64,000 bases of DNA, from NCBI GenBank assembly GCA_004026145.2, contig CP034993.1:13476290-13540289 (forward strand). The letters are read 5' to 3'. This document shows, in pieces, positions 55,020 through 64,000 of this stretch. Under the pieces are notes generated by a model. That model did not search any database, had not been told where the DNA came from, and worked only from the letters and a program-made list of their open reading frames with translations. Source of the DNA: Takifugu bimaculatus. Taxonomy: Eukaryota; Chordata; Actinopteri; Tetraodontiformes; Tetraodontidae. The first letter of the stretch is position 1; each line of letters begins with the position of its first letter. The translations under genes were made by a program, and so were the position numbers.

Positions 55020-56273
55020 TCACATATATCGCTCCAATCCTGACGCAAAGTTGGTCTGTCTCATGTAGGTGTTGTTGTAGGAGTTCATGGAGCTGGAGAG
55101 GCCCAGCAGTTGCTCCGTGTGCTCGGCGCAGGAGCCCGGGCGCAGGGCCGACAAGGATAGCCGGTTGCTCGGGCAGTACACCTGAGAGCCGCCCGGGGAG
55201 AACCCGGACTGCGTCATGGTGGACAGATTCGGGGGAGAGGCTGAGGAGGAGTACGAGTACCCACCGGCGATGTTCGCCGAGATGTTTCCACTGTTCCTGC
55301 TCAGCATGTTCGCTGAGGGGTTCACTGCCGGGGCCTGGAAGCAAGCAGACGGGTCGGTGCTGTTGACCGAGCAGGAGGTCATGGCGGCGAGGTCACCGCT
55401 CAGCCCAAGGGTCTGGGCCGTGAGGTCTCCAGCGGGACCCCCCTGCATCACCGCCTGCTGGCTGATGATGTTGTCGATGCTGAACATGCGCGGCTGCCCT
55501 TGGCTGACCCCTGCGGAGGTCTGGTAGTGATGCAGCATGGCCGGATGCGGGGATGTGGAGGACAGCTGAGAGCCATACCCGGAGCCGATCCCTGCGTACA
55601 GGGTGTTGGAGTATGACGGCCTGCTCATCGGCGTCGGGGTGAAGGCGCTGGTGTTTTGCATGTAGCCGGGATATGTGCTCACGTCCGTGCGCTTGAATCT
55701 TTTCCTCCTCCTCAGAAAGCTCCCGTTGTCGAACATGTCCTCTGCGGCCGGGTCTAGCGTCCAGTAGTTGCCTTTGCCCGGTCTGCCGGGCTCCCGGGGG
55801 ATTTTCACAAAACAGTCGTTGAGAGTGAGGTTGTGGCGGATGGAGTTCTGCCACTTTTTGGAGTTCTCTCTGTAGAAAGGGAAACGCTCCATGATGAACT
55901 TATAAATGCCGCCCAGGGTGAGCTTCCTCTCGGGGGAGTTGGCTATTGCCATGGCGATGAGTGCGATGTAGCTGTACGGAGGTTTGCCCCGCTGGACGGG
56001 CCTCTTCCTGCGGCGACTCCCGGTGGGTAGGTGCTCCTCGGTCTGGCCCGCGGCTGCTCCATCCTCCGTGTTCGGGCTAGTCCCCCGGGGCTCAGACTTG
56101 ATCAGCACATTGTCCTTTGACCGGGCCTGCAGCATCAGAGGCGGCGGAGGCAGCGGCGAATCCAGGCTCACATTTGGAGACATGACGACGGGACTCGCCT
56201 CGGCCGGCGAGTGCTGCGTCTCGGCGGTCATGTTGCACATGCCAGAGAAGTAGGAATAATTTGCCAGATTCAT
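55020..56273 (-). CDS. foxe3: Forkhead transcription factor FoxE3 (single exon, 417 aa)
   Basis: Nuclear transcription factor required in vertebrates for lens epithelium maintenance (family knowledge). The forkhead domain spans about 97-195: basic RRRKRPVQRG (87-96) typical of FoxE, then KPPYSYIALIAMAI, LTLGGIYKFI, recognition helix WQNSIRHNLTLNDCF (141-155) and RRRKRFKR (188-195). FoxE3 rather than FoxE1 is shown by the C-terminus RQTNFASGLERYM, which matches the end of mammalian FOXE3, and by the intact DMFDNGSF. Other features: a psi-K-x-E sumoylation-type site IKSE at 58-61, EH1-like FSIDNII at 264-270, and a Ser/Asn-rich C-terminal half. The first in-frame ATG is at 56273 with a poor -3 base (T). 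A second ATG at 56231 (residue 15, MTAE) has A at -3 and matches where FOXE1 starts, so two N-termini are possible. Intronless. It is longer than human FOXE3 (about 319 aa), mainly outside the forkhead domain. Confidence 0.95.
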   Translation of the reverse strand: MNLANYSYFSGMCNMTAETQHSPAEASPVVMSPNVSLDSPLPPPPLMLQARSKDNVLIKSEPRGTSPNTEDGAAAGQTEEHLPTGSRRRKRPVQRGKPPYSYIALIAMAIANSPERKLTLGGIYKFIMERFPFYRENSKKWQNSIRHNLTLNDCFVKIPREPGRPGKGNYWTLDPAAEDMFDNGSFLRRRKRFKRTDVSTYPGYMQNTSAFTPTPMSRPSYSNTLYAGIGSGYGSQLSSTSPHPAMLHHYQTSAGVSQGQPRMFSIDNIISQQAVMQGGPAGDLTAQTLGLSGDLAAMTSCSVNSTDPSACFQAPAVNPSANMLSRNSGNISANIAGGYSYSSSASPPNLSTMTQSGFSPGGSQVYCPSNRLSLSALRPGSCAEHTEQLLGLSSSMNSYNNTYMRQTNFASGLERYM

Positions 56274-56422
56274 AAAAGACACATGTGAAGGTCCCCTGTT
56301 TTGTAGAAATAACAGCCAGTTGACAGCCGAAAGTTAGACTCCAAGCTCTGGTCAAAAATAGCCCTGATGTTTGGAGTGTGTCTCTGTGAGTGTGTGTCCA
56401 GGTGAGAGGAAGGCGTTGACAG

Positions 56423-56446
56423 TTTTATAAAGTTGGGGGGGGGGGG
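56423..56446 (-). promoter_or_regulatory. foxe3: foxe3 core promoter: TATA box next to a C12 tract
   Basis: On the minus strand, TATAAAA lies at 56429-56423, predicting a start near 56395 and a short leader of about 120 nt before the ATG at 56273. Immediately upstream (56446-56435) is an uninterrupted run of 12 C on the coding strand. Position fits a focused TATA promoter; inferred from sequence only. Confidence 0.55.
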
Positions 56447-56961
56447 AGTGACGCCTCTTACTCGCCTGTGACGATGGAGGCTAGTGGACAAAACCCAAAA
56501 GACAGTTATTGACATTCTGACCCATAAATAAAACCGTTTTGCACACCACAACGCTTCAAAGTAATGTTTTCTAATTTAATGTTCTAAACTTTCCCCCGAA
56601 GACCCCCCCAGCTCACCCCCCACCCTTCTTTCTTCTCCCTCCTTTTACTGACTGTTCTGTGTATATCTAGGCCAGAAACAACACTCTGGAGCCGCTTGGT
56701 GTAACTACAAACCCAAGAGCCAATCCAGCAATTGAAAAATAATAACAAGCCACTGAAAACAAGCAATTGAGCTATAAAAGCTTTTGAGGGAAGAAAAGTA
56801 AATACCCCCCCTCATTTCATTTAGATTTTTGGAGAGTGATAATCAAACAGAACCCTCGGCCAGCAGGGAAAACTGTTGTCTTATGGATTTTTAAATAAAA
56901 CACACTTCTGCACACAGTTTGTGTTCCTACAACAGCCTTTTAATCATAAAGCATATGACAG

Positions 56962-56985
56962 TGCTGCTAATTGATTATTTCAGCA
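56962..56985. promoter_or_regulatory. Candidate homeodomain P2 site flanked by Maf-like half sites
   Basis: TAATTGATTA (56968-56977) is a TAAT-N2-ATTA palindrome, flanked by TGCTG (56962-56966) and CAGCA (56981-56985) facing each other. It lies about 540 bp upstream of the foxe3 TATA box. Function inferred only. Confidence 0.3.
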
Positions 56986-57216
56986 AATGGAGGGTTGAGG
57001 CTAAAAAAAAATAATCTGTGGCCTGCTGCAGCCATTTTACACATCTGAGAAGAAATGGTGCTGCTGATGCTGCCGTCTGCTACAACAAACATGTCAGACT
57101 GAGAGTATTTGGCTAGAGGTAAGAAAGAAGGTACAAATAAGATTATATTAAGTTGTTACTGCAATGCAATAAAATCAAATGAAGGACATTATTAATACTG
57201 TCCAAACACACAAACA

Positions 57217-57218
<2 letters not shown>

Positions 57219-57255
<37 letters not shown>
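57219..57255. repeat. CA microsatellite
   Basis: About 37 bp of (CA)n, roughly 0.8 kb upstream of the foxe3 promoter. Confidence 0.95.
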
Positions 57256-57257
<2 letters not shown>

Positions 57258-58021
57258 TCAAACCCCTCCCAATGCAGCCGCAGCTCAGACATCACTAAGC
57301 CCATGCAGCTAGCGACTCACAGCCAGTGGCTAACAGCTTCAGACAGGCGTGGGAGCGGGCTTGTATCCAAGCAGGATCTGCCCCCAGAGATGCCAGGTCA
57401 GGCAGGACAAACAGGGGCTCAGGCCAGGAAATGGGTCCTCTGCCTCAGGGCCCATGGCCTCCTGTTAATCCCCGCTTCTCCTAAACTACCCCGGCAGAGC
57501 CTCCCTGTTACCTCTGTGCACCTCTGAGCTCGACTTGCACTTGTCCAGGGACTCTCTGGGCAGTTTATGTACATGCTGACCTCAGGGCCAACATGGGACC
57601 GGCACATTTAATAGAACTATTTAGTACTTCAGTACACTTCACTGCATCTTTTTGCTCTCTCGCCATTTTTTTTAATGAACAATAGATGAATGTTTGAGAG
57701 TTTGTATTACTGTATTGACTCCCAATTTAGGAATCATATGCTGTTATTTTAAATGTGGCATCTTACCGTAACTGAAAATCTGTTTCAGATGTGTTTACTT
57801 CTGTCAGCCTTCTGTCCTGAGGGGAACAGATTTAGGTCTAGTGTGGCATTTTCTGATATAAGGACAGCTAACATTATTAGACAGAGCAGAGCAGAACAGA
57901 GACCCCCTTAACTGATACTGAGCATCATCATGTTGGCCAGTGGCTGTGGCTTTTCAACAGTTTCTTCCCTCAGTCAAAAACATGCACATAAGGTTTAACG
58001 GAGACTCTAACTATCCACTTG

Positions 58022-58045
58022 GTGTGTGTGTGTGTGTGTCTGTGT

Positions 58046-58102
<57 letters not shown>
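58022..58102. repeat. GT microsatellite
   Basis: About 80 bp of (GT)n with CT and TA interruptions, directly followed by a dispersed-repeat relic. Confidence 0.95.
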
Positions 58103-58103
<1 letters not shown>

Positions 58104-58195
58104 CTTGTGATGAACTGGTGAATACTGGGATAGAAACCAGTACACCCACTGATCCTGAACAGAAAATGAATGAATGCATGAACTGATGGATATTT
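58103..58195. repeat. Relic of a dispersed teleost repeat next to a GT tract
   Basis: TGTGATGAACTGGTGA, CTGGGATAGAAACCAG and GATCCTGAACAGAAAATGAA are, in order, diverged versions of the tail of a very common fish interspersed repeat that usually ends in a GGAT-type tetranucleotide run; here the tail is short GAAT/GGAT. Confidence 0.5.
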
Positions 58196-61100
58196 CTGCT
58201 CGTGCCGTCATCGCACAGCGAGAACAAATTTGTATCAGCAGTTATTTTCCTGATAAACTCAGTTTCTCCGCCTTCTGTTCTTCTCTGACATCACCTGGGT
58301 CGCTGACAGTTCAGCCAGCTCTTCCTATTTTAGGTGAAATGTGGAGAAATATAAAGAGATGGGCAGAGTTGCTGAGTAAACACTTGGAATCCATTCATTC
58401 GCAAAGTGGCTCCAGGGGACAGGGGAGGTGGAGGAGGAGGCGGGGAGGCATGAGAAAAAGAGGGGAATAAAAGAGCCAGAGGGAGACAGTGAGAGAGAAA
58501 CACACCAGAGAGCGCAACCTTTTTCTTGCTCAAGCTCATCAAGTACGGGCCAGGGCTCCTGAAAACGCAGGGATTACCAGGGTACTGGGTCTGGCCTGGC
58601 CTGGGCCGCCTCTGCTCTCTCCTGCACTGCACGCTACACTGCCCCGTTAAAGCGCCGCACACGGTTCTCACACACGAGCAGTCACGCTCCCTGCATGGCT
58701 TCACGCACTTGTTTGCAAAAACGGACACATAGAAGTTTGGCACATGCATCAAAAAAAGTGATTCTGACACTTTTGGATGCGTGCACGTTTAAAGGCTCAT
58801 GTTAATAGGCTAGCTCATGAACATTAGCATTAGCAGTCCACACATTATATGTCCAGGCCTGGAAAAAATGTGTAATTTAGAGAAAGACTTGAAAGCTTGA
58901 TCGCCGGAAAATAATATAAATAATTGGCGGAGACATGTAATTATCCTCCTCATATGTAATTAAATGTATGTTCTTCATTTCTGCCTCAGTTAACATCCAA
59001 CTGCCCCGAGACCCACAGAGGAAATCCCCCCAAGCCTCAGAATCCATCCATGAGACTGAGCACCAAGCTGCGGCCACATCCTGAGAAGATAAGCTCAGCC
59101 ATTAAACAAGTATGAGGTGGAAGCTGGTGGTCATGGGGGAGTCTGTGCTGGCATTTTTTAAGGTCAGCACCTGGCAGCAGGGTGATACAGCAGAACCATG
59201 TTCTCTGACAGTGTTCTCAGACGTAAGGAAGGAACGGTTGAACCTGTCCGTGTTCTTGTTTAGAGTTCTGGGACAGTATCTGTATCACAATGATGTTTGT
59301 CTGTAAAGCATGAGAAATAAAAGATTTGATTTCAGTGGTCAGCCTGTACTTAAATCTCAGAAATCACAAGTTTAATTATTCATATACTTTTAAAGTTCTA
59401 TTATAATTTCTTCGCAGACACCTACATGGGGCTTTTATTGTACTTTACTTGGGAAATTGAGGTAATTATTATTTTGCCCACAAATGTTGCATGATTAAAG
59501 CATTCCAGGTCTTCTAATTTGTTCATTTGTAGACGTTTTCTTTCTTTTCAACTTTGTGTAAAATGTAAGTTTCATTTTTTTTAGAATGAAACTTTCATCC
59601 AGTTTTCCTAATTATAATAATTAAAAATAAAAAGTTAGTAAAATTACATTTTGGATAATAATTGTCCAGGAAATTCAGGATTTGAGATATTTCACGCAGT
59701 ATTTATATTATTGAACCACAATCTATTAGAGGCCTTGAAAATTCCAACCAGCTGTCAAAAATGTAATAAATTTCATTACTTAACTGACATCAGAGAGACA
59801 GATTCCAGTCCAAGACCAGCTGGGCCTCAAAAAACAGCCTGAGAAGTTTAGAAATAAACCATTTCTTGGTGCTGCCAATGACAGTCAAAGGAGACTGGCT
59901 CACTGGTTTGGGATATAGTACAGGACCAGTTGGACGGGAGCAAACACTGGAGATCACTTAGCCGCTCTGAGGAGCAGATGGATTCAACATAAAGGAAGCA
60001 CTTAGATAGTAAATAAATACAAATTAAAATGTTTAAATGTAGGATTATAATCAGAGCTGAAGCAGTGAGATCATCTCATGAAGGGGGCAAATGCTGCTTG
60101 TTGGCTTTACAGTGTGAGGCATTGTGTGTTTGAGGCATTCCTGGAAGGCTATGTGGACCAGACTGGCCGACTGGCTAGTGATGAGTAACAGCTTACCACA
60201 AAGGGAAGACGAGCCGCTGTGTGGGCTGCACGGGTGGGACGCCTCTATGTGGGTGCAATCATGTGCACACGCATGTGCGGGGACCGACTGAAAACAAGTT
60301 TTTTTTCTTTACGTTCAGGACGAGACTTTCAAGACAGTTCCACCTCGCATTCTTATCACCTCTCGACGTTCAAGCAGGGAAGCGGAGTATCAGTGAGGTC
60401 AGAGTGACATACATGGGGCCGTCGTGGACGTCACAGTTTCGGAGCTGAGAGAGACGAGAGCGGTGGGCTCAGAATGTGGACAAGGGCCTTCATTCAGAGA
60501 CTCCACAGGGCCATCTTTCAGCGTGCACTTCTCACTCCTTCACTTAGTCTCCTCCATGTGCAACGGGAGCTCATCGTCTCACCTACACCACAGAGAGCAT
60601 TTGAATATTCCTTATATTTAATCACAAGTATTAATTACTAAATCCAAAAGAGGCTTCAAACATGATCAAATGAATGTGGTTAATAGTGCTTGTTGTCTGT
60701 TTCAAAGCAGCTATTGGCACGGGCATTGCATGGTGGTGAGAGATGGACAGACAGCAGCAGCAGACAGAATCAATAGTTTATTGCAGAAAGAGGGATGGCA
60801 GAGGACAAAAGAGCGATGGCAAGAATGTGATAGAGAGAGAAGAACCAAACTTTAGGGTAAAAATGACACACGCATTTGTTTAAGCCATTATTTATAAGAA
60901 TTTATAAAAAAGAGAAAGGTCAGAATGTTCAGGTGTTGACAAGCAGACACAGACAAGAAAGATAAGAAACTTAATTCACCATGTCTGCTCCAAATAGCAG
61001 AGTCACAAACAACAGCAATTTCAAACGTTGAGGCAAACCTTAAACTGGCTGAAGGTTTTCTTTCATTTTCTGGAGCTCCCAGAAGCTTAGCCTGTGTGAG

Positions 61101-61830
61101 TGACTCAGGACACTCTGTGGCCAGTGTTTACCAGCTCTGCCTCACACCCACTGTCTTTCAATTGTCCCCATGTTGTCAGAGTGCAGCTCAGACAGGTGGA
61201 TCAGCACCTATTATGTTGTTTAAGACTTGTGCACACATGGACACACAAAAAACAAACTTGTAAACCTTTTGAGATTTGGGGGGAGGTGGGGGGGTGGGGG
61301 TAAGTACTTCATGAGAAAAACAAAAAACAGTTCACGACATATCTTTGAACATATGTAAACAATATACAGTACTGCAAGGGCCTATATATTTTATGTGTTT
61401 CCAACACAATAAAAATGAAACAACCCACAGAATATGGTTCAAATGCCACTGTATTAAACAAGGCTATAGCATTTGCTCTTCAGTTCATTGTTAATATTCC
61501 AGTGTCCATACTATATTTTTGAAGTAAATATATGGCACTAATAACAAAGACAAAAAAGGGATTTAACTAGACTTGCATTTTGGAAATAAATACTACATGG
61601 ATAGGATGATTGGATAGTTTAGGTAGAATTGTGAAGATTTAAGACTAATACATTTATCCAACTAGTTTTCCAACTGAATTCTCTGTGTAAAAGTTCGATT
61701 GAAAAGGCTGTTTTTCTTATTAACTCAAGGTGTTCAGTCAACTGTCCGTGACACGTTTAGTAAAATCACATATATACGATCTATATATTCCTTGTGTTAT
61801 AATAATTTAAACGTGTAGCACTTCGCCACA

Positions 61831-61921
61831 ATGACAGAACAATGAGGGCGGAACAAATGTTTGATATCTTGTTTCTGCCGGTGTACGGAAACAGACGTGC
61901 AGGCGGTTCCTTCAAAACATG
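61831..61921 (+). promoter_or_regulatory. haus8: haus8 5' flank with upstream ATGs
   Basis: No TATA box stands at a useful distance, as expected for a housekeeping gene. Upstream ATGs occur at 61831 (four codons then stop), 61842 and 61857. The frame from 61842 is out of phase with haus8 and reads across its start codon. They matter only if transcription begins upstream of them. Confidence 0.35.
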
Positions 61922-63832
61922 GCGTCCAGAAGAACAACACTTGGGCCAAACACTTTTAAAAATGTCACCACCGACGCTAAAAGGTATAAACATACTTTGT
62001 TTTATTTTAAGAAACGTGTTTCGAAGGTTTAGCTACATTTTAATAAAAGGTGCTGCGAATACTCAGTCGCACCCATTCCGTTGCATTAGCTACCGGTAAC
62101 TTTTTTCTCCCAATGTAACCTATTCTATAAAAAAAAGAAGTTATTTTCATGTCTCCAGTTTAATATGAAATTGAATTCGCAGCGATTCTAGGAAAGATTC
62201 ATAACTCTCCTTCAGGTTTACATTAGCTCCCGTTTTAAAACTCCTCTAAATGATGTATTCTTTTAAGCGCCAAGGGATCGACTGCTGACAACACAGCGAG
62301 CACAAGAACAACAGGGAAGAAAGTTGTTAAATGTAGGTCTTTTGCACGCTTATACGTTTGTTGAAATGCTGTAACGACGTTCTGTTTATGATAACCTTTA
62401 TACTGCTCTTGTTTTCACCTTATTTAATATCATAAATGCCTATGGGGGAAAATGATACTTTGCATTTATATGAATTGACATATAGCTGATTACGTATGAT
62501 CTGTATTGTGATGTAGCAATTTCTCTAACGCCTTTCATTCTCTAACGTCTTTCATTCACTGATAAGCAGCTGGGACCATTGTCAAGTCAAGATATATGCA
62601 GGCTGCAGAGAAGTCATCTCTTTCAAAGGTGAGTTGTGCTTTTTATAACTTTGTAGTATCATATCATGTAGACTGAAATTAATCAACCTGCAGAAGGTTG
62701 TTTTCATGCTCTTGTATCATTAATACTTTAATAATGCATATAGCTTAGTATATCCCTGTAATTTCCAGAGTAACTCTTTGACCAATGAGTCCATAGCGGT
62801 ACCACCAAAGCCTTCCTCGCCAAAACCCAGTGGCATCAGATCAAAGGTTAGCACTCCACCCAAACCAAAGTTTGGCACTCCACCTAAACGCTCACTGGCA
62901 CCACATGCACTAGGGGCATGTAAGTACTATTTTATGGTTGTGTCGTCTGTCTGTTATTGATACTTAAATTGTGTATTAATTTGTTGATTTGGTAATTACT
63001 GGTATTGCAGTGCAGCTTTCTCCCAAAGCACGTGTTGTCTAAATGAAACTGTTTGTTCACAGCAACGCTGCCACACGAGACCGAGCTGTCAATGATAGGG
63101 AAAAGTGTCCTGCAGTCCACTTTCTCAGATGGACATTGTTTTGGACCAGATTTTGACATTTCAGTCATTAAAGGTAAATTTCATCATAAACCCTTTAAAT
63201 CCTTGAAATTACAATTTGCCCTATGGACATTTCTGATCTGTGTCTCTAAGATAAAACAGATCATGAACATGTGGCTGAACCTGAAAGAAATCCGGAGAAT
63301 GATAAGAAGCTTATTGAGATGCAAACATTTTTACTGGCATACCTGACAGCTAAAGTAAGTCTTTTATGTGCTGTTTTTCTTAAAACAAAACCCTTATGAT
63401 GACAACATCCTGGTTGACACTATCTACTTTCTTAAGATGGAAAGCAATACTGCAAAGCTTAAAGCTGAGGCAGAGGCAAGGATCCTGCAGGAGATGGAGG
63501 AGGAACATGCGCTGCATAACGAGGTCCAGGAGAAGAAGCGTCAGTACCTTCTCATGGAGAAGGAAAGAACGATCAACGAGATGTTGGATTTGCAGGTCAG
63601 TAAACCAATTGCTTGTCGTGGGACCATTTGAAATGTAAAACATTATTTTAGAACTATTTTAACCACTCTGATTTTATCATTTTTCATCAGGTTGCTGTAT
63701 TAACTCCAGTGGCAGATGCTGCCAAGGAATTTACAAAAGAATACATATCATTTGCCACAGCTGTTGACACTACTAGGCATGAACTGCCTGTCAAGAATTT
63801 CTACATTGATGGAGACAGGAGAGAATTTTTAG
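61919..63832 (+). CDS. haus8: HAUS augmin-like complex subunit 8, exons 1-8 (5' part, 3' end beyond window)
   Basis: Subunit of the eight-protein augmin complex, which binds spindle microtubules and recruits gamma-tubulin for branching nucleation; HAUS8 (Hice1) supplies an N-terminal microtubule-binding region. Exons read from GT-AG sites with consistent phases: 61919-61983, 62268-62332, 62570-62628, 62769-62919, 63063-63173, 63251-63354, 63437-63595, 63691-63832 (856 nt, 285 codons plus one base). Family matches: KSRYMQ in exon 3 (human ESRYLQ), LQSTFSDGH in exon 5 (human LQSTLLEGH), coiled-coil exon 7 (residues 186-238, Glu/Lys-rich), and exon 8 FATAVDTTRHELPVK (259-273), almost identical to human. 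Exon 4 is Pro/Ser/Lys-rich with two TPPK motifs. Start ATG at 61919 has A at -3 and G at +4. Human HAUS8 is about 410 aa, so roughly 30 percent is missing to the right. Exon 2 shows the weakest homology and its ends rest on phase. Confidence 0.92.
62521..62569 (+). repeat. 17-bp tandem duplication carrying a branch-point motif, before haus8 exon 3
   Basis: Two adjacent 17-bp units, 62521-62537 and 62538-62554, differ by one base (C/T). Each contains CTAAC, matching the branch-point consensus, at about 40 and 23 nt before the acceptor. The acceptor itself is a NAGNAG (AAGCAG, ending 62569), so exon 3 may start at 62567 or 62570, changing the protein by one codon. Confidence 0.75.
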
Positions 63833-64000
63833 GTTTGACTGTCTTTTTGTTTGAATTTTTCAGATTCTTTATTTTAAGGTAAAATCTTTGTAGCCAGACA
63901 AATCTAGAAAAATGGCACAAAGAAATCAAACAGTACTGGTGTAGTAATTGCTGTTAATTATAACAATGTAATAACAAAAATGTAAGAAAAATAAATTCAA

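Larger units (their letters stand above)
56447..61830. other. foxe3-haus8 intergenic region
   Basis: Divergent spacer with CA and GT repeats and one repeat relic. A possible homeodomain/Maf site sits at 56962-56985. No further gene recognised. Confidence 0.5.

Noticed and set aside
55393..55854. 153-codon minus-strand frame inside foxe3
   Set aside because: Shifted frame of the foxe3 exon; His/Arg/Gln-rich by-product.
61842..62099. 85-codon plus frame at the start of haus8
   Set aside because: Out of phase with haus8 exon 1 and runs through intron 1; not a gene by itself.

Overview
The window is nuclear DNA of a ray-finned (teleost) fish. The evidence is three vertebrate genes with teleost-style proteins, one of them split by GT-AG introns, long AT-rich intergenic DNA full of CA/GT, GATA and CCAT microsatellites, and decayed non-LTR retrotransposons of types common in fish. 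No bacterial, phage, plasmid or CRISPR features were seen.

Genes sit only in the right-hand quarter. On the minus strand lie two intronless forkhead genes in the same orientation: foxe3 (55020-56273, 417 aa) and, about 4 kb downstream of its stop, foxd2 (49892-50992, 366 aa). As I recall, human 1p33 has the same order and direction (FOXE3 then FOXD2), so this is an ancient two-gene forkhead cluster, here compact. Each has a readable TATA box upstream. On the plus strand, divergent from foxe3 and 5.6 kb away, is the 5' part of haus8, a subunit of the augmin complex. Eight exons (61919-63832, about 285 codons) are visible and the gene runs off the right edge.

The first 49 kb, on the 3' side of foxd2, is a gene desert as far as I can read it. 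It holds simple repeats, a degraded LINE with restriction-enzyme-like-endonuclease type C-terminus (27654-28133) lodged in TA tracts, a second LINE relic on the minus strand (36125-36475), fragments of dispersed teleost repeats, an isolated CpG-dense island (46655-46800), and two orphan exon-like segments (12014-12130 plus; 42750-42922 minus) that have a splice acceptor, a short open frame, a stop and a nearby AATAAA. Several stretches look like candidate conserved regulatory DNA for the forkhead genes, but that needs alignment to other fish.

foxd2 and foxe3 encode developmental transcription factors (mesenchyme, neural crest and kidney for FoxD2; lens for FoxE3), while haus8 is a housekeeping mitotic gene. 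Nothing suggests that they act in one pathway. The forkhead pair probably shares regulatory landscape; haus8 is a bystander neighbour. I found no convincing new biological system. The most useful leads are the LINE hairpin junctions, the duplicated branch point before haus8 exon 3, the orphan terminal exons, the CpG island and a candidate homeodomain/Maf site upstream of foxe3.
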